NCBI GenBank assembly: GCA_003254905.1 | Contig: QANU01100624.1 | Location: forward strand, 61,568-125,567 | DNA length: 64,000 nucleotides | From: Nissolia schottii | Taxonomy: Eukaryota; Streptophyta; Magnoliopsida; Fabales; Fabaceae | Direction: 5' to 3' | In this document: positions 35,823 to 48,458 of the stretch, piece after piece | Layout: the number at the start of each line of letters is the position of its first letter | Numbering within the stretch: position 1 is the first letter of the stretch | Program-made: the position numbers and the translations under genes | Notes under the pieces: model-generated | Database searches by the model: none | What the model was told of the DNA's origin: nothing | What the model saw: the letters and a program-made list of their open reading frames with translations, nothing else

Positions 35823-36735
35823 TAGCTAATTAATTATCATCTAAATTTTCCTTGGTCCCTGCGTAATATCACGATTTCCATTTCCCAAAAAAACCCCCAA
35901 AGCTGATCATAAATGATCTCCTCCCCTCCTCCCCCCCCCCCTTCTTTACTGCACAAAAGGAGAAGAGTCCTCATCCAGTTACACTAACACTGGAGCCACG
36001 TGCATTGGAGCTGGGCTTCGCTTCACTTCACCACACTCTGCACGTGGCAGCCTTCCATACCCGATGCTGTAAATCATTCACCTACTCCTTTCACCATACA
36101 ACAACACAATCTCAATTCCCTAGCTATTTCCCTTTACTCCTTTTTTTCTTTTCTTTTTTTTTTTTTATACTTTTTGTTACCAATAGAATTCTCAACTTTG
36201 ATAGGAGTTTGGGTTCGTTAATCATGCGCCTTTATATTATTCGGTTCTGAGATTTATGTGAATCAAACAATTTAACAGTTATAAAAATATTTCTTAAGTG
36301 TCTAGCCATACAACCCTACAATGAGTTGTGATATGTGTATCTATTTTATAAGAAATATTATATTAATATACATTTTTTGTTAAATGGGATTTTATTAGAG
36401 CTCGTGTTCTAATTGAATTATAGAATAAACTATGAGTTAATACATTATTTCATACAAAATTAGTATATACATAACATTTTTTTATTGATTAATGATTCGC
36501 TAAAGCAATGAGCTTATTTTAAAGGATAAAATGAAACTTTTCATTCTTAGATCAATAAAATGTCAATGAGTCTTACTTTTCAATTTATTAATCTAAAATT
36601 TTTTTCCCACTTTATCCTCTTAAATGAATTTCTCACTTTAGATGATTTAAATATTTTTCTATTACTAAAAATTAATGCCTCATCTATTCCTAAGTGAGAC
36701 TCATTATCCCAAAATAATAATTCATCCATTTCATA
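35823..36735. other. Intergenic with two G-boxes
   Basis: A C/T-rich, promoter-like stretch occupies 35920-36180 and includes two CACGTG palindromes. Open frames here (36000-36250) are pyrimidine-rich artefacts without a domain. Confidence 0.5.
35997..36046. promoter_or_regulatory. Pair of G-boxes (CACGTG)
   Basis: CACGTG at 35997-36002 (context GCCACGTGC) and at 36041-36046 (context GCACGTGGC), 44 bases apart. Both contain the ACGTG core bound by bZIP and bHLH factors. The nearest gene downstream on the + strand is the partly missing trihelix-like gene, but the distance and the gap prevent a firm assignment. Confidence 0.4.
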
Positions 36736-37020
36736 CTCACTCCGTCAACTAACAAGTGACGTTTTTGGACTTTTAGATACACTGCTGACTTAGCGTATCT
36801 AAATATAATTATTTTAGTATATTAAGTCAACAATGTATCTATAAATAAAATAAAAACTTCACTTTAACTTAATTCATGAATACTAAAGAATTTGAAATTT
36901 AAGTGATTTATGAATTAAAATGGCCAAATTAACCTTATTAATTTTGACCGGTGAAAAGTAATTAAAAATTCAACAATAAATTTTGTAATAAAAAAATAAG
37001 TGACAAATATTATGTAGGAA
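36736..37020. mobile_element. Possible Stowaway-like MITE (degenerate)
   Basis: After TA the left end reads CTCACTCCGTCAACTAACAA, followed by GTGAC. The right part contains AAGTGACAAATATTATGTAG, a loose inverted match. The right TA is absent, so the call is tentative. Confidence 0.35.
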
Positions 37021-37555
37021 AAAAAAAGAAACATCAGTCAAAATGACAAAAATCATATATATTCTTTTGTTGTTTAGGAGGAGTCTATAGCTATTACCAA
37101 CTTATCATCAAATACTTAAGAAATTCAGTCATTTATTTATCATCCTGTATCCATAAAATGACAAAAACTATGAAGGACTTAAAGTAAATATAAAACAAAA
37201 AATAAAAAAGAAGTCCAACACACGACATGATGACACATCAATTTGAAAATGTTACAAGACGTAGACATAATATATATAGGTATAAAATTAAATATTTATA
37301 ATGAATCTATAATATTTTCATTGATTAGTATCAAACTATTACTTTTTAATATTTTTCAAATTACTTTCAAAATATATGAAATATTTAAAGCATCATATAT
37401 CAATACTTATTAATTTTTTAAGAATTTATATTATTATATATTATTTAGTATTTAAAATAATTTTCACTCAAACATGACACAAATACATCTCAAAAAATTA
37501 ACAAATATAATTCGGAGATATTTAAACACAATTAATCATAATTTTTTTTTTTTTT
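37021..37555. other. Intergenic, no gene seen
   Basis: AT-rich sequence ending in a T homopolymer at the gap edge. Confidence 0.5.
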
Positions 37556-38337
37556 NNNNNNNNNNNNNNNNNNNNNNNNNNNNNNNNNNNNNNNNNNNNN
37601 NNNNNNNNNNNNNNNNNNNNNNNNNNNNNNNNNNNNNNNNNNNNNNNNNNNNNNNNNNNNNNNNNNNNNNNNNNNNNNNNNNNNNNNNNNNNNNNNNNNN
37701 NNNNNNNNNNNNNNNNNNNNNNNNNNNNNNNNNNNNNNNNNNNNNNNNNNNNNNNNNNNNNNNNNNNNNNNNNNNNNNNNNNNNNNNNNNNNNNNNNNNN
37801 NNNNNNNNNNNNNNNNNNNNNNNNNNNNNNNNNNNNNNNNNNNNNNNNNNNNNNNNNNNNNNNNNNNNNNNNNNNNNNNNNNNNNNNNNNNNNNNNNNNN
37901 NNNNNNNNNNNNNNNNNNNNNNNNNNNNNNNNNNNNNNNNNNNNNNNNNNNNNNNNNNNNNNNNNNNNNNNNNNNNNNNNNNNNNNNNNNNNNNNNNNNN
38001 NNNNNNNNNNNNNNNNNNNNNNNNNNNNNNNNNNNNNNNNNNNNNNNNNNNNNNNNNNNNNNNNNNNNNNNNNNNNNNNNNNNNNNNNNNNNNNNNNNNN
38101 NNNNNNNNNNNNNNNNNNNNNNNNNNNNNNNNNNNNNNNNNNNNNNNNNNNNNNNNNNNNNNNNNNNNNNNNNNNNNNNNNNNNNNNNNNNNNNNNNNNN
38201 NNNNNNNNNNNNNNNNNNNNNNNNNNNNNNNNNNNNNNNNNNNNNNNNNNNNNNNNNNNNNNNNNNNNNNNNNNNNNNNNNNNNNNNNNNNNNNNNNNNN
38301 NNNNNNNNNNNNNNNNNNNNNNNNNNNNNNNNNNNNN
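37556..38337. other. Assembly gap (782 N)
   Basis: A run of N flanked on both sides by T-rich homopolymers. The open frame reported across it is an artefact of reading through N. The 5' part of the gene at 39179 may lie here. Confidence 0.97.
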
Positions 38338-39178
38338 CTTTTTTTCTTTTTTTCTTTTTTTTTTTTTAAATGCCGAGTTTTGGATGTTGTGTTGCGGGTG
38401 GGTTATCGGTCAAACTTGCAGGGTCTGTGAACCCTGCCACATTTAATGGGTCCCATTTTTTCTCTCTCCTCTTTTTTCATTAGCCTACGGTCACTTCCAC
38501 CATATCAAAATATGCACGACCCTTGGATGGATCTAAGGATTTCATCGCACGGTGCCTCGTGTGTGCTCTGCTGCCACTGGTGCTATCTTACACCACGTTG
38601 ATCCACTACTGCACAAAGATTCTGCTTTCTTATTTTCCATTTTTCTTTTCAATTTTTAGTTCATAGTGCACTTAAAATAATAACATTTATTAAATAAAAT
38701 AAAATGAATAAAGGGGATAGACACAGTACAATCATGCAGACCAGTGTGTGAAAGGGTACCACCTCATGATTGTCATGGATTTTGTGGGCTGCCCAAGAAA
38801 ACAGATTCTAGCTTGCTTAATCCCCCCCCCCTCCCTCTGGGTATAATCATTAACATAATACTTACTTTATCCTTAATATTAACAACATCCCAAGTCTTAC
38901 TCCAAATTTTAAAAAAATTGCTTTGTCAGTTTTCCACGTAGTCAATGGCATCACATTATACATCAAAACCCTCCATGCAAATTAAATACTCATTAATCCA
39001 TCTCCACATTCATCTCATGATGAAAATACCACTTTTTAATTTCATGCCTAGGATATTAAGATTATTAATTGTTAGTAGTGTTAATTAATTGATTGTTCCA
39101 TACAGCTATATACTTGTTCTGCAATGCGTTAATGTTACAAATTTTGTGGTTCTGCTGTTGAACTTTGTTTGATTGTAG
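38338..39178. other. Probable intron or upstream part of the trihelix-like gene
   Basis: No exon with trihelix features was found. The stretch ends in a T-rich run and TGTAG, a good acceptor for the exon at 39179. Confidence 0.4.
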
Positions 39179-39525
39179 AGAGGTCAGAATCATCAGGGAT
39201 GCAAAGTGAGGAGGACGAGGATGAAGGAAATGAAGATGATGATGATGATGATGGGTCGGAATCTAAGCGTAGGAAAGTTAAGAACCTTGGTTCGAGCATA
39301 ATGCGCAGCGCATCGGTGCTGGCACGAGCGCTAAGGAGCTGCGAGGAGAAGAAGGAGAAACGGCACCGCGAGATGATGGAGCTCGAGCAAAGGCGGCTTC
39401 AGATTGAAGAGGCTCGCAACGAGGCTCACCGGCAAGGCATCGCCACCATCGTCGCCGCCGTCACAAACCTCTCCGGTGCCATTCAGTCACTCATTAATTC
39501 TGACCAGAGCCATGGCCAAAGATAA
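39179..39525 (+). CDS. C-terminal exon of a putative trihelix-type transcription factor (5' part missing)
   Basis: The exon follows the acceptor TTGATTGTAG and runs to a TAA at 39523. It encodes ~115 residues. In order these are a very acidic stretch (EEDEDEGNEDDDDDDG), a basic nuclear-localisation-like cluster (SKRRKVK), a helical segment (SIMRSASVLARALRSCEEKK), a strongly charged coiled coil (KEKRHREMMELEQRRLQIEE) and a conserved-looking end, GIATIVAAVTNLSGAIQSL. This order resembles the C-terminal half of some plant trihelix (GT-type) factors, which bind DNA through an N-terminal trihelix domain. That domain is not in the visible sequence and would have to be in the 782-N gap or further upstream. 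An ATG at 39199 could start a 108-residue protein, but the good acceptor argues for an upstream exon. The family call is tentative. Confidence 0.5.
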
Positions 39526-42500
39526 TCAAATATTGTGCATGCATGACATATATATAAGTATTACTATGCTTCTATTGGTTAATCAGTTTTAATTATTATT
39601 ATTATTGTGATTCAAAAAATTATATATAATATTCATCGGCCATTATTCTTTGCTCCCACCTCTTGAAAATACCATTGGAGTCTCTGATTATAATTTTTGA
39701 GTCAGTTCCCAGTACCTATTGATTTCCACATGATATATATGCATTGCCAGCTGGCGAGTGATCGATGCATGGTAGTATATGGTTCCATTCTTTGGTGGAG
39801 AAAACCAGGCCTAACATTAATTGTTCATTGGGACACAGATGATGATCTGGTGATTGTTGTGTATATAATTTAATTTAATTTAATTAATGTCTTCCATTTG
39901 TTTGTTTCTCTTACTCTAGATTGATGAATCTTCATGGGATATATACCCATATGTGCTGTTTGATTAATTTGATACTGAAAATGTATGATCTTAATACTTT
40001 CAGACAAGTATAAAATTTCTGTGCTAGTTGTTGTGACCTATTATTAATTGTTTGATATATATATATATATTAATTAATATTGCTAATGATTTAGGAGATA
40101 TTATAGGTGACACATATATACTGATGTGCCCGAACCAAATGGTGTGTGTGGTGGGGATTATTGAGACATAAATGGGCGAAGGGGTGTACTGTGGAACTAG
40201 AGTATGGAGTTAATGGGAATTTTGTTGTACTTGGGAAAGAGAGGAGGGGTAATTGATGATGGGCATTTTGGGAATGGGCAACATACTTTTTGGGGGGGTA
40301 CCACGGAGTGAAGGGGGGAAGGGGTTGGCTGACAAGTGTAGCAGAGGAGGGCAGAGAGGTGCTCTTCTCGTCCATTTCTCACTCACAAGGGACGGTCAAA
40401 GGGTGAAGAGGTTCTGAGTCAAAATTGCTTTTGACCATATAGGACACTAACCCCACCACTTTGCACCCTTGTGTACCCTACTCTTGCTCTCTTCCACAAC
40501 CCTCTCTCTTCTCTATCACATATACGCCAAAACCATGATAGACTCTCCTCAATGATACCTTGGTCTCCCCAAAATGCCCCTCCTCGTCACATCTCTCTCT
40601 CTCTTTCCCTGCCTAGTACAGGGCTACAGACTGCCTTTCCAGGCATCTTTAACTCACCAATCCCTTGCTACTTTATCACCGACACATCCCCTCCCTCCTT
40701 GCCAATAAAAAATTCTCATTCAATCATAATAGGTTAAGTTGGATATGCTCATACTTGTTGTGTCAAGACTAATCTGGGTCACTCACGTAAATCCAGAGTC
40801 ACTTTGACTCATGAGATTTAAAACATTAATTTTTTTTTTTGCTCTTTAAGGTTATATTTGAGAGTTTTATTGATGATGAAAGGAAAATATTAATAATAAA
40901 CAATGAGAGAAGGACAAATAGTGAAAAGAATAAATTAGAGCCACTTGTTTAAGAGTTTGATCTTTTAGATGAGAGAGTGAAAAGAGAAATGTCTCAAATT
41001 CTCTCCCTATCCCCCAATTTGGAGAGTCAATGTATGACAACTTTGGACGACAATGGAGAGGTAAAATGTCCCTCTTTAACCATTCCACTCCCTCCAATTT
41101 TATCATTATCAAATACCATTCATTTAACTTTGTCCAAATTTGATGCTATGTGTTATCCAATGTACAAAACTTTCCATCCAAGGTTGAAAACAATGAAGAG
41201 TATATATGGGCTATCAGTTTTATAATTTTCAAGAGACCATAATATAACGAGATCAATGTCAACAAGTTAAGTGAGAAATTATATAAACAAATTAGACTCT
41301 TGACACTTGAGTCCACTTAGTCAATCACTGATTATATAAGATTTTTAAACACTCACTTAAAATCCGTTACTCTAACATCTCCCAAAAATCTGTCGGATGA
41401 ATGGGTGCTTTCGGGAAGTTGATTAGATGACAATGCTGAGTGTTTGGACTACTAACTTTTAATGGAGTTGGTCCAGCTAGATGACATGAATTCCAGTTTG
41501 AAGATTTGGTAGCTTTTCAGAAGACGGGACCTATGTTCAAACAAATAATTTTGCTACAATGTATGCCACTCTATAGCTACATTTTATACGTTACCATGTG
41601 TAAATCACTTAAATATTATATATAAACCTAAAAGAAAAAATCAATGCGCGGTCATAATTTATTTTTTATAAGTGATTTGTCACAGCAACTTTTACTTTCT
41701 AATTTTTTTAAATATTCAAATTTATGTATAATTTTGAGCAATCACTTGCCTTTTAATTATACCAAAACAAAGTGCCTTTTTAATGATTTTTAATTTTGCT
41801 AATTTATATATGTTTCAACCATCAATATTTGATCTTCTTATCTCTCAAGTAAAAGTAACTCCCTCGCTTTATATGTTTTCTCTATATATGTGCCATGGCA
41901 TATAGATTCTAGTGATGTTAAATTTATAATAAGAAACTTAAATTTTAAATCTCATTATTCAATTTATGAAATGAGGTTTGTTTTTAGTTAAGAGATAGAC
42001 TTTTCATATAATTACAATATGTTGGTGACTGATCTGTAGATACCTTTGTAAACGCTTAACGAGTCTGGAGGCATGCGTGATGTGAGATACCGATATCTAT
42101 TCCCACCTAAACTTTTGTTTATATATTAAAAAAATTACTATGTGTTTTCAAGTTCATTGAACGATGCCTCTCTTCTCTTCCTTATGCTCATTTCCTGTTA
42201 AAGCATGTTTATTACTAACTAGCGGACCTTGACAGATACTTCGTGTTTGTCAAGTATTAAGAAACTGTTGTGTCTATCAAGTCACATTTTTCAATTTTTG
42301 ATTATTTTTATAATTAAATATAGATATAAAATTTAAAAATTATCTTAAAATAAATAGTAATTAAATAATGCAAGTAAAAAAAAATTGGATGTGGAATAAC
42401 CTCTTAGTCAATTATCAACAAGAAGTTTCATGAAACAAAAAGAAGTTACTAATAAGGATAAAAATATAAAAAAAATTAAATATCAAAAAATAATTATTAT

Positions 42501-42691
42501 ATCTAATTCTCTTTTATGGTATGTATAGATATATTAAATTAGTCCTAATGCAAACACTTCATTATTTGACAACAAAAAAAAAAGGAAAGTTTTTATAGAT
42601 AAGATTTAATTATGACTTATGAGTAATTGTACGCATTTAATTTATAAAATTTTCTCACATATTTTTACCCCATATCAAATACACTCTAATC
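39526..42691. other. Intergenic, no gene seen
   Basis: 3' flank of the trihelix-like exon, a TA-rich patch near 40060, a G-rich/C-rich stretch at 40140-40700 giving spurious proline- and serine-rich frames on both strands, a CT tract near 40595, and then AT-rich DNA. Confidence 0.5.
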
Positions 42692-42865
42692 AACGTGGGT
42701 TTAGTCAAGGTAGTATATACCTTGACTCCTTAACTGCTAGAGGTCCCAGTTTGAGTTGTAGGAATGGAGAAAATTCACCCTGGGAGACCTCTATCCCCTC
42801 TAAGGGACTTCAATCAAGTCGGGTTAGGTTAGTCACTAATAAGACTTGGATGCTGGTGATCCAAT
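42692..42865 (+). mobile_element. Possible tRNA-derived SINE
   Basis: GTGGGTTTAGTCAAGGTAGT resembles a polymerase III A box. About 45 bases later AGGTCCCAGTTTGAGTTG resembles a degenerate B box (GGTTCGANTCC type). This spacing is that of tRNA-related SINEs. No clear tail or target duplication was identified. Confidence 0.3.
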
Positions 42866-43760
42866 TGAGAAAAAAAACACTATTAATTTTTTTTTGGTTA
42901 TTGGATATTACACTTCATTCATTAAGTTATTGATTTAAATTTTAAAATTTTACGAGTTTGAAGAGTTTGATGGATTCTACTATTATCACTTAGATAAGAT
43001 AATCTTACAATTTAATTTATGTTATAATTTCACGTTTTACTTTTTTTTTTTTTTTTTTTTACTCTCCCACTCCTACGTAAAATCTAAATTGAAAATCTTG
43101 CATAAAACTAACACAAACCCGTCTTCACAATTTAATTGACCTTTTGTTAGGGAGTAAATTGATTGATGGATCAAAGCAACTTCATACCGGAATGATACTC
43201 AAAACTTTGGAGACCAAACCGAGTCTTCTCTAAATAAAATAAAAATAAAAATAAAAATAATGCATTATATATATATATATTTATTTATCTTACTTTGTAG
43301 TTAGTGATTTTAGTCTACATTTTTAGAATAGAATCCTGTCAAGTGCATCATGCGTATAAGTTTTGTTTTATTATTATTTTATTTATAGATGTTATATTTT
43401 TTTGTGTGGATGATAAAAGTGAATGGGCTACAGACTACCATCTGGCCCATTTCCTTTGAGTTTTTTCTCTGGGCCTCTAATGGTTAGTCCACTGTCCACA
43501 CGCAGGTTTGAACCGGGTTCGGTCACACCTACTTGTAATGAAATTTTCCTGTAAGAAAATTTCACATGATATTTATTTATTTCCCATGACTTGATCATAC
43601 AGTATTTATTTTCCACCGTAATTTGTCACTTTGCTAAAATTTCGTTGATAAACAAATAGTCAATACATGGTGAAAAAGTATTTTAAACTTAAACTTTAAG
43701 TAAGAAAAAAACGCTGCCGGAAAATTAAAAAAATATAAAAAATAAATAAATAAACGACAC
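42866..43760. other. Intergenic, no gene seen
   Basis: Poly(T) at ~43041-43062, an (AAAAT)n tract at ~43234-43259 and a TA tract at ~43266. At 43425-43530 a repeat-like sequence contains GAACCGGGTTCGGTCACACC. It may be another dispersed repeat. Confidence 0.4.
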
Positions 43761-43976
43761 GGCAACGTTGGAACATCTGGAATGTAGCAAAGTTTCCTTT
43801 CTCCCCCCTTTCGTCGTTGAATCGAAGCACAAAACACACGCACGCACGCGTTCATGTTCCTTTTCTTCATCCTACACCAAAATTGCCTCTGCAAACTTCA
43901 AATCCTACGTCGTTTTCCCTCCCTTCTCTTCGATCCACTCAGTGACTGACCATTTCTCCCTCTACTTCAGCCACCC

Positions 43977-43999
43977 CTCTCTCTCTCTCTCTCTCTCAG
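43977..43999 (+). repeat. (CT)n tract at a possible leader-intron donor
   Basis: About ten CT units end in CAG|GTTCTAG. C/T repeats are common in plant 5' leaders. The following GT at 44000 could be the donor of an intron in the leader of the cyclophilin gene, with the acceptor near 44540. This is not proven. Confidence 0.4.
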
Positions 44000-44550
44000 G
44001 TTCTAGACCTTTTTCTCTTCATTTTCTTTTTAATATTTGATTTTTAAATTTTAAATTTGGGAATTCGCCGAATATAATACGGCATTTTTTGGGGTTCAAT
44101 AAATAACGGGTGTTCTTTTTTATTTTTTATTTCCTTTCTATTTCCCACTATTTTCAATCAAGTTTTGTTTTTTAGCCCAAATCTTAGTGGATGCAAACTG
44201 TCTCTGCGCTACTCTAGCTTGTTGGATCTTACCCTGTTTTCGATTTTGATGCTTCTCTTTTATGCTGATTGAGTTCCAGAGGAAATTTCTTGCTATGTAA
44301 AGAGGATAAGTCTCAAGGGGGGTTTTTACATACATGTTGAAAATTTCAAATTTTAAGCCATGGGGTTTGGTTGTTTGCGTGAGTTAGCTATAGGAATTGG
44401 ATGATATTAATGTTGAATTTGTTGAGTGGCTTCTTTTGTCGTTCTCATCATATTCATCATAGTGATTGATTAGATTTTGTGTTCTAACCCTTGATTTTTG
44501 TTGTCTTGACTGGAAATTGATGAAACCTTTGAAACGGAAGATTAGGCTAA

Positions 44551-47523
44551 ATGGCAAGGATCAAGCCTCAGGCGCTTCTGCAGCAAAGCAAAAGGAAGAA
44601 GGGGCCTTCTCGCATAAGCATCACCACTATCATATTTTACATGATGATTCTTGCCTTGATTGGGTTTTTCCTCTTCGCCACGTTGAGATATTGGTCCAAC
44701 AGGTTAGTAACAATGTTTCTGTTTGTATTTTTGTTTCCCAAACAGAAATCGGTACAAGATATGCTAAAAATTGGTACTTGGCAAAACCCATGAATCTATG
44801 TAACTGATGATGTTTTTGAGCTGTTGCTGCTGGATAGAAGAATGTCTTAAAATTGTCCTTTGTTGCTAGAGGATTTATTTTATCATTATCTTGATTGAAC
44901 TCTCCATATATCTTGTGGTGATTTGTACCTTTAGCTTCATTCTGATGTCACCTTAGTTCATGCGCTGTCTTAGGCAGAAAAGAATTTGTTTGTTGGGCAT
45001 GAACAGAAGCCTATCCATTTTTCCATACTTTTTATAGTGGTTTTCGTTCCTAATTAGATGGGTATAAATGGAATAAGCTTTGGTAAATGGTAATATGATT
45101 TCTGATAAGCTGATTTCTCATATAGAGTGGAAAATTGTTTTGTCTTTGGTAGAGCATCGTTTGTTGCCTAACAATTCATTTCTTACCGTCATTCAGGTCA
45201 AGATTTCGATCAGAGAATCAGTTGAATATCTCAGAGGTACATCCTCAATTGCATTATATAGGGTTTTTGTAACTCTTCAGTACTTTAATATTTGCTTGTT
45301 ATCTAATACTCTAGTGTTGCCAAGTGTTTCTTCATTTGATTTTGAAGGTGTTTATTCTGTGTTTTTGAGTTCTCCCATTGAGATAGGGTTGCCACATGCT
45401 CAATATTTTTTTTTTGCATTTATAATTATTTCTTATTCAAACTACTTTCTGGGCAGCACGAAAATACTTTTGTGGACTCGAAGAAATCTGAGCTACCTGG
45501 ATATGCTGTAAGTGTTGTTTTAGTCAAGTCAAATATAAATAAAGTTTGGAATGTCCATTAATTAAAAGTACTATATGAATGTTTATCTTAAAACCTCGCT
45601 TCCGTTTATATTGTGATTATAGGTTTTAGAAACCTCTAAAGGCTCTGTAACAATAGAACTGGGCAAGGACAGTGCTCCTGAAGTTGTTGATGAATTCATT
45701 GACTTATGGTGAGTACTCGGTTCTTGTATAAAATTATAATTTGGAGGCCCTTGAATGGTTTAGGGTTTGATTTTTGCAAACTTCATTTTCCCTGTTATTC
45801 GTTGGAGTAGAAGAAATTGTAGCTTGAATGTTGATGTTTTTGGATAGACAGAAGGAGGAAAAATTTATCTTTGTTGGGTGATTAGGATATTTCATGTTAT
45901 GTTTATGCTACTCTTTTTCCTTGTATCTATGAATTAATAACAGAAAATTGAATGAATTGGTATATTGCTTTTTAGTTGTGGTTCAGGAGCATATTCTATT
46001 TGGTCTTAGTGCATATCTGGATAGTTTTAGATAAGATATATCTCAGTTCTTGAAAACTGACTCTCTTTTTATTTAAACTTATACAGATTTTCCATCTCAA
46101 CTCATTGTGGAAATCTCATTTAAGACTAAAACTCTTCACCACAATACATGTCACACCATCATTTTCTGTTTTTAGTGAACTGCAGCATGTTGTGCCATTT
46201 TTCAACATTAGTTTCTCAGAAAATAACATTACTTATCAATGGAAGTCGAATCATACATATATGTAGAGTATCACCTAGACCCGTTTGCTGGAATCTTTAG
46301 TTTATCACATTTCATAGTTGTGGCTGGAGAGAATACAGATGTTTGTGGGGCCAGCACTTGCATGAAATGTATAACAACTTCTCAGGACAATACAGTCCTA
46401 TGAGTGGACTAGTATTTCTTTGTCTTTTGTTGGTATCAATTTGCATTAGTCTTGTACTAGTGTACTTACTATAAGTGGTTTGCTACATGAAATTTCCTTA
46501 AATCTACCTTGCTTATGCTTCCAAGCAAAACTACAATATTTTTGCAGCCAAAAAGGGCATTTCAAGGGGATGCTTTTTCATCGGGTAATTAAGCACTATG
46601 TGCTTCAGGCTGGGGACAGCCAAGGAACAGGAGCTACCGAAGATTGGAACTTGAGAGGAAAGCAGCATACAAGGTTTTCTTATTCTTTTGATTTTTTTGC
46701 TGTTTAAAGTTTCTGATATATATCCATAGAGGATTCTAGTGATGATCTACCTATGAGTTGCATAATGTTTCTAACCAATACATATTTTGATTGTTATCTA
46801 GTGTGAAACATGAAGCATTCATGCTTGGAACTTCGAAGGGCAAACACACCAACAAAGGATTTGATCTTTTCATTACAACTGCACCTATACCAGATCTAAA
46901 TGAGAAGCTTATTGTGTTTGGGCGAGTCATCAAGGGAGAAGATGTTGTTCAGGTGAATGGAAATTTGTTTTCCCTTTCTTTTTTTATTGCTTATTTTTTG
47001 CTCTTTCCGTGTTAGTTAAAAGGTTTTCTGCACATATTATCATGTTTTGGCAGTTGATGGTTACCGTTCTTTTTAATTAATTTCAAGTAACGAATCAATG
47101 CTAAATGTGTTGTTCAATGCCTTTATTTGTTGATTTTTCACTTTGCATGTATTTATAATTAATTTTTAAAACTAAGTAATAATGTTAATAATGGTTATCG
47201 AAGGTAGATAACATTTTAATCTTGCAATCTGCATAAGTGGAGTCAAATATTCGGGAGATTTGATGTTGTGTTTGAAATGAAAACACATCAAGTTGTTTCA
47301 ATATCAGTTATGTTACATATATATAACTCCTCTTATTTCTGAGAAACAGTGATTTTTTATGCTTGCAAACTGTGCAAAATCAACCAATGGTTTTATGATT
47401 TCGGTTGATATTCAATGTTACATAATCCTGTTCCAGGAAATCGAAGAAGTGGATACCGACGAACATTACAAACCTAAAATTTCTATTGGGATACTTGATG
47501 TCAAGCTTAGACAGAAGATCTGA
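44551..47523 (+). CDS. CYP21-4: CYP21-4-like membrane-anchored cyclophilin (peptidyl-prolyl isomerase family)
   Basis: Seven coding exons: 44551-44702, 45197-45236, 45457-45507, 45623-45708, 46548-46673, 46802-46952 and 47437-47523. All use GT-AG borders with continuous phase, giving 230 residues (Arabidopsis CYP21-4 is about 236). The start [20 protein letters not shown] is the conserved N-terminus of this group. It is followed by one membrane helix (~23-44), a variable linker, and a cyclophilin domain from ~80 ([51 protein letters not shown]). The group is anchored in the endomembrane system and Golgi location has been reported. Position-by-position comparison with human cyclophilin A suggests that the catalytic Arg is kept (FHRVI), while the Phe after it is Tyr and the cyclosporin-contacting Trp is replaced (PIPDLNE). 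Catalysis may therefore be weak. The tiny 40- and 51-base exons were placed by phase and family sequence. Confidence 0.95.
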
Positions 47524-48458
47524 AGGCCTCTGCTAGATCAAGAGCATGATGACAATTCATACTTCAGCTGATAATCTGTTTTGGTAGGCCGGTCAAATCT
47601 TTTCGAAAGGGATGACAAACCTTGAGGATTTCGCCTAGGGTTCATCAATCAAGTGTTTGAGAGCCTTGATGTTGTTTCTGCTATTGCACGTTTTAGTTGT
47701 TAACAGGGATTATGCAAGCTCCTTTTCTTACCTCTTTTGGTCATTTTTCTTTTCTATTACTTTCCTTTCTTTTTTCTATTCTTTTTTTTTTCCTTCTCTT
47801 TTTTAAGGGGGTGGGGGTGTAGGCAGGGTTTTGCAATTTGCTTGTTTGTTAGTGTCACATTTTTTCTTAAAGTTTTATTTTGGCATTACTCTCCATTGTA
47901 ACCTAAATGAGATCACAAAATTATTTTCACTTTGGCTTCCAATGCAGCTCATGTATCTTTTGTATTTCAGTGGATGGTCAATTTTATGGTGAGTCAGAAT
48001 GCTTGGCATCCTAATCTTTTTTTTTCTGCAATGCTCAAGTGACATTTTCCATTTGCTTATGAAAACTACATATATAGCCACAAGCTAAAATAACATTGAA
48101 GCACTTGAGGAATGATTCCTATGTTTCTAAGCACTTGAGGAATGATTACTATGTTTCTAAGTAAGAACAAACAATGATTGTTGGTTTATGTGGACAATTT
48201 ATATATAAGTATAACAATATAATATTAAATGAAGTGTTTATATATGTTTAGAAGTTATAAAACTGAACCAGTCTACTTGTAATCAGTCCAAATCAAATCC
48301 CACTAGTTCTCTTATTAGTCTCATGAGGAATGAGAGGCTTGATATTTGCTGTTATGTGCAATGATTTTGAGAACAAGATTATAACTTTATGGGTAAAAAT
48401 ATTCTCGGATGGAAATGATTGGTGAGAGTGGGACTTGAACTCATTAGAAATTATTTTT
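47524..48458. other. 3' UTR and flank of the cyclophilin gene
   Basis: T/C-rich sequence after the stop, with a short direct repeat of GCACTTGAGGAATGATT at 48100 and 48131. No further gene. Confidence 0.5.

Noticed and set aside
36000..36250. Two overlapping 73-81-codon frames near the G-boxes
   Set aside because: They end in a T-rich tract and have no family features. They are more likely promoter or leader sequence.
37474..38430. Long open frame of 318 codons on the + strand
   Set aside because: It runs through 782 N and is an artefact of the gap.
40091..40737. Pro/Ser/His-rich frames on both strands
   Set aside because: They come from G-rich and C-rich low-complexity sequence, with no family match or start context.
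43428..43616. Minus-strand 62-codon frame with GPEKKLKGNGP
   Set aside because: It is built from a repeat-like segment, with no evidence of a gene.
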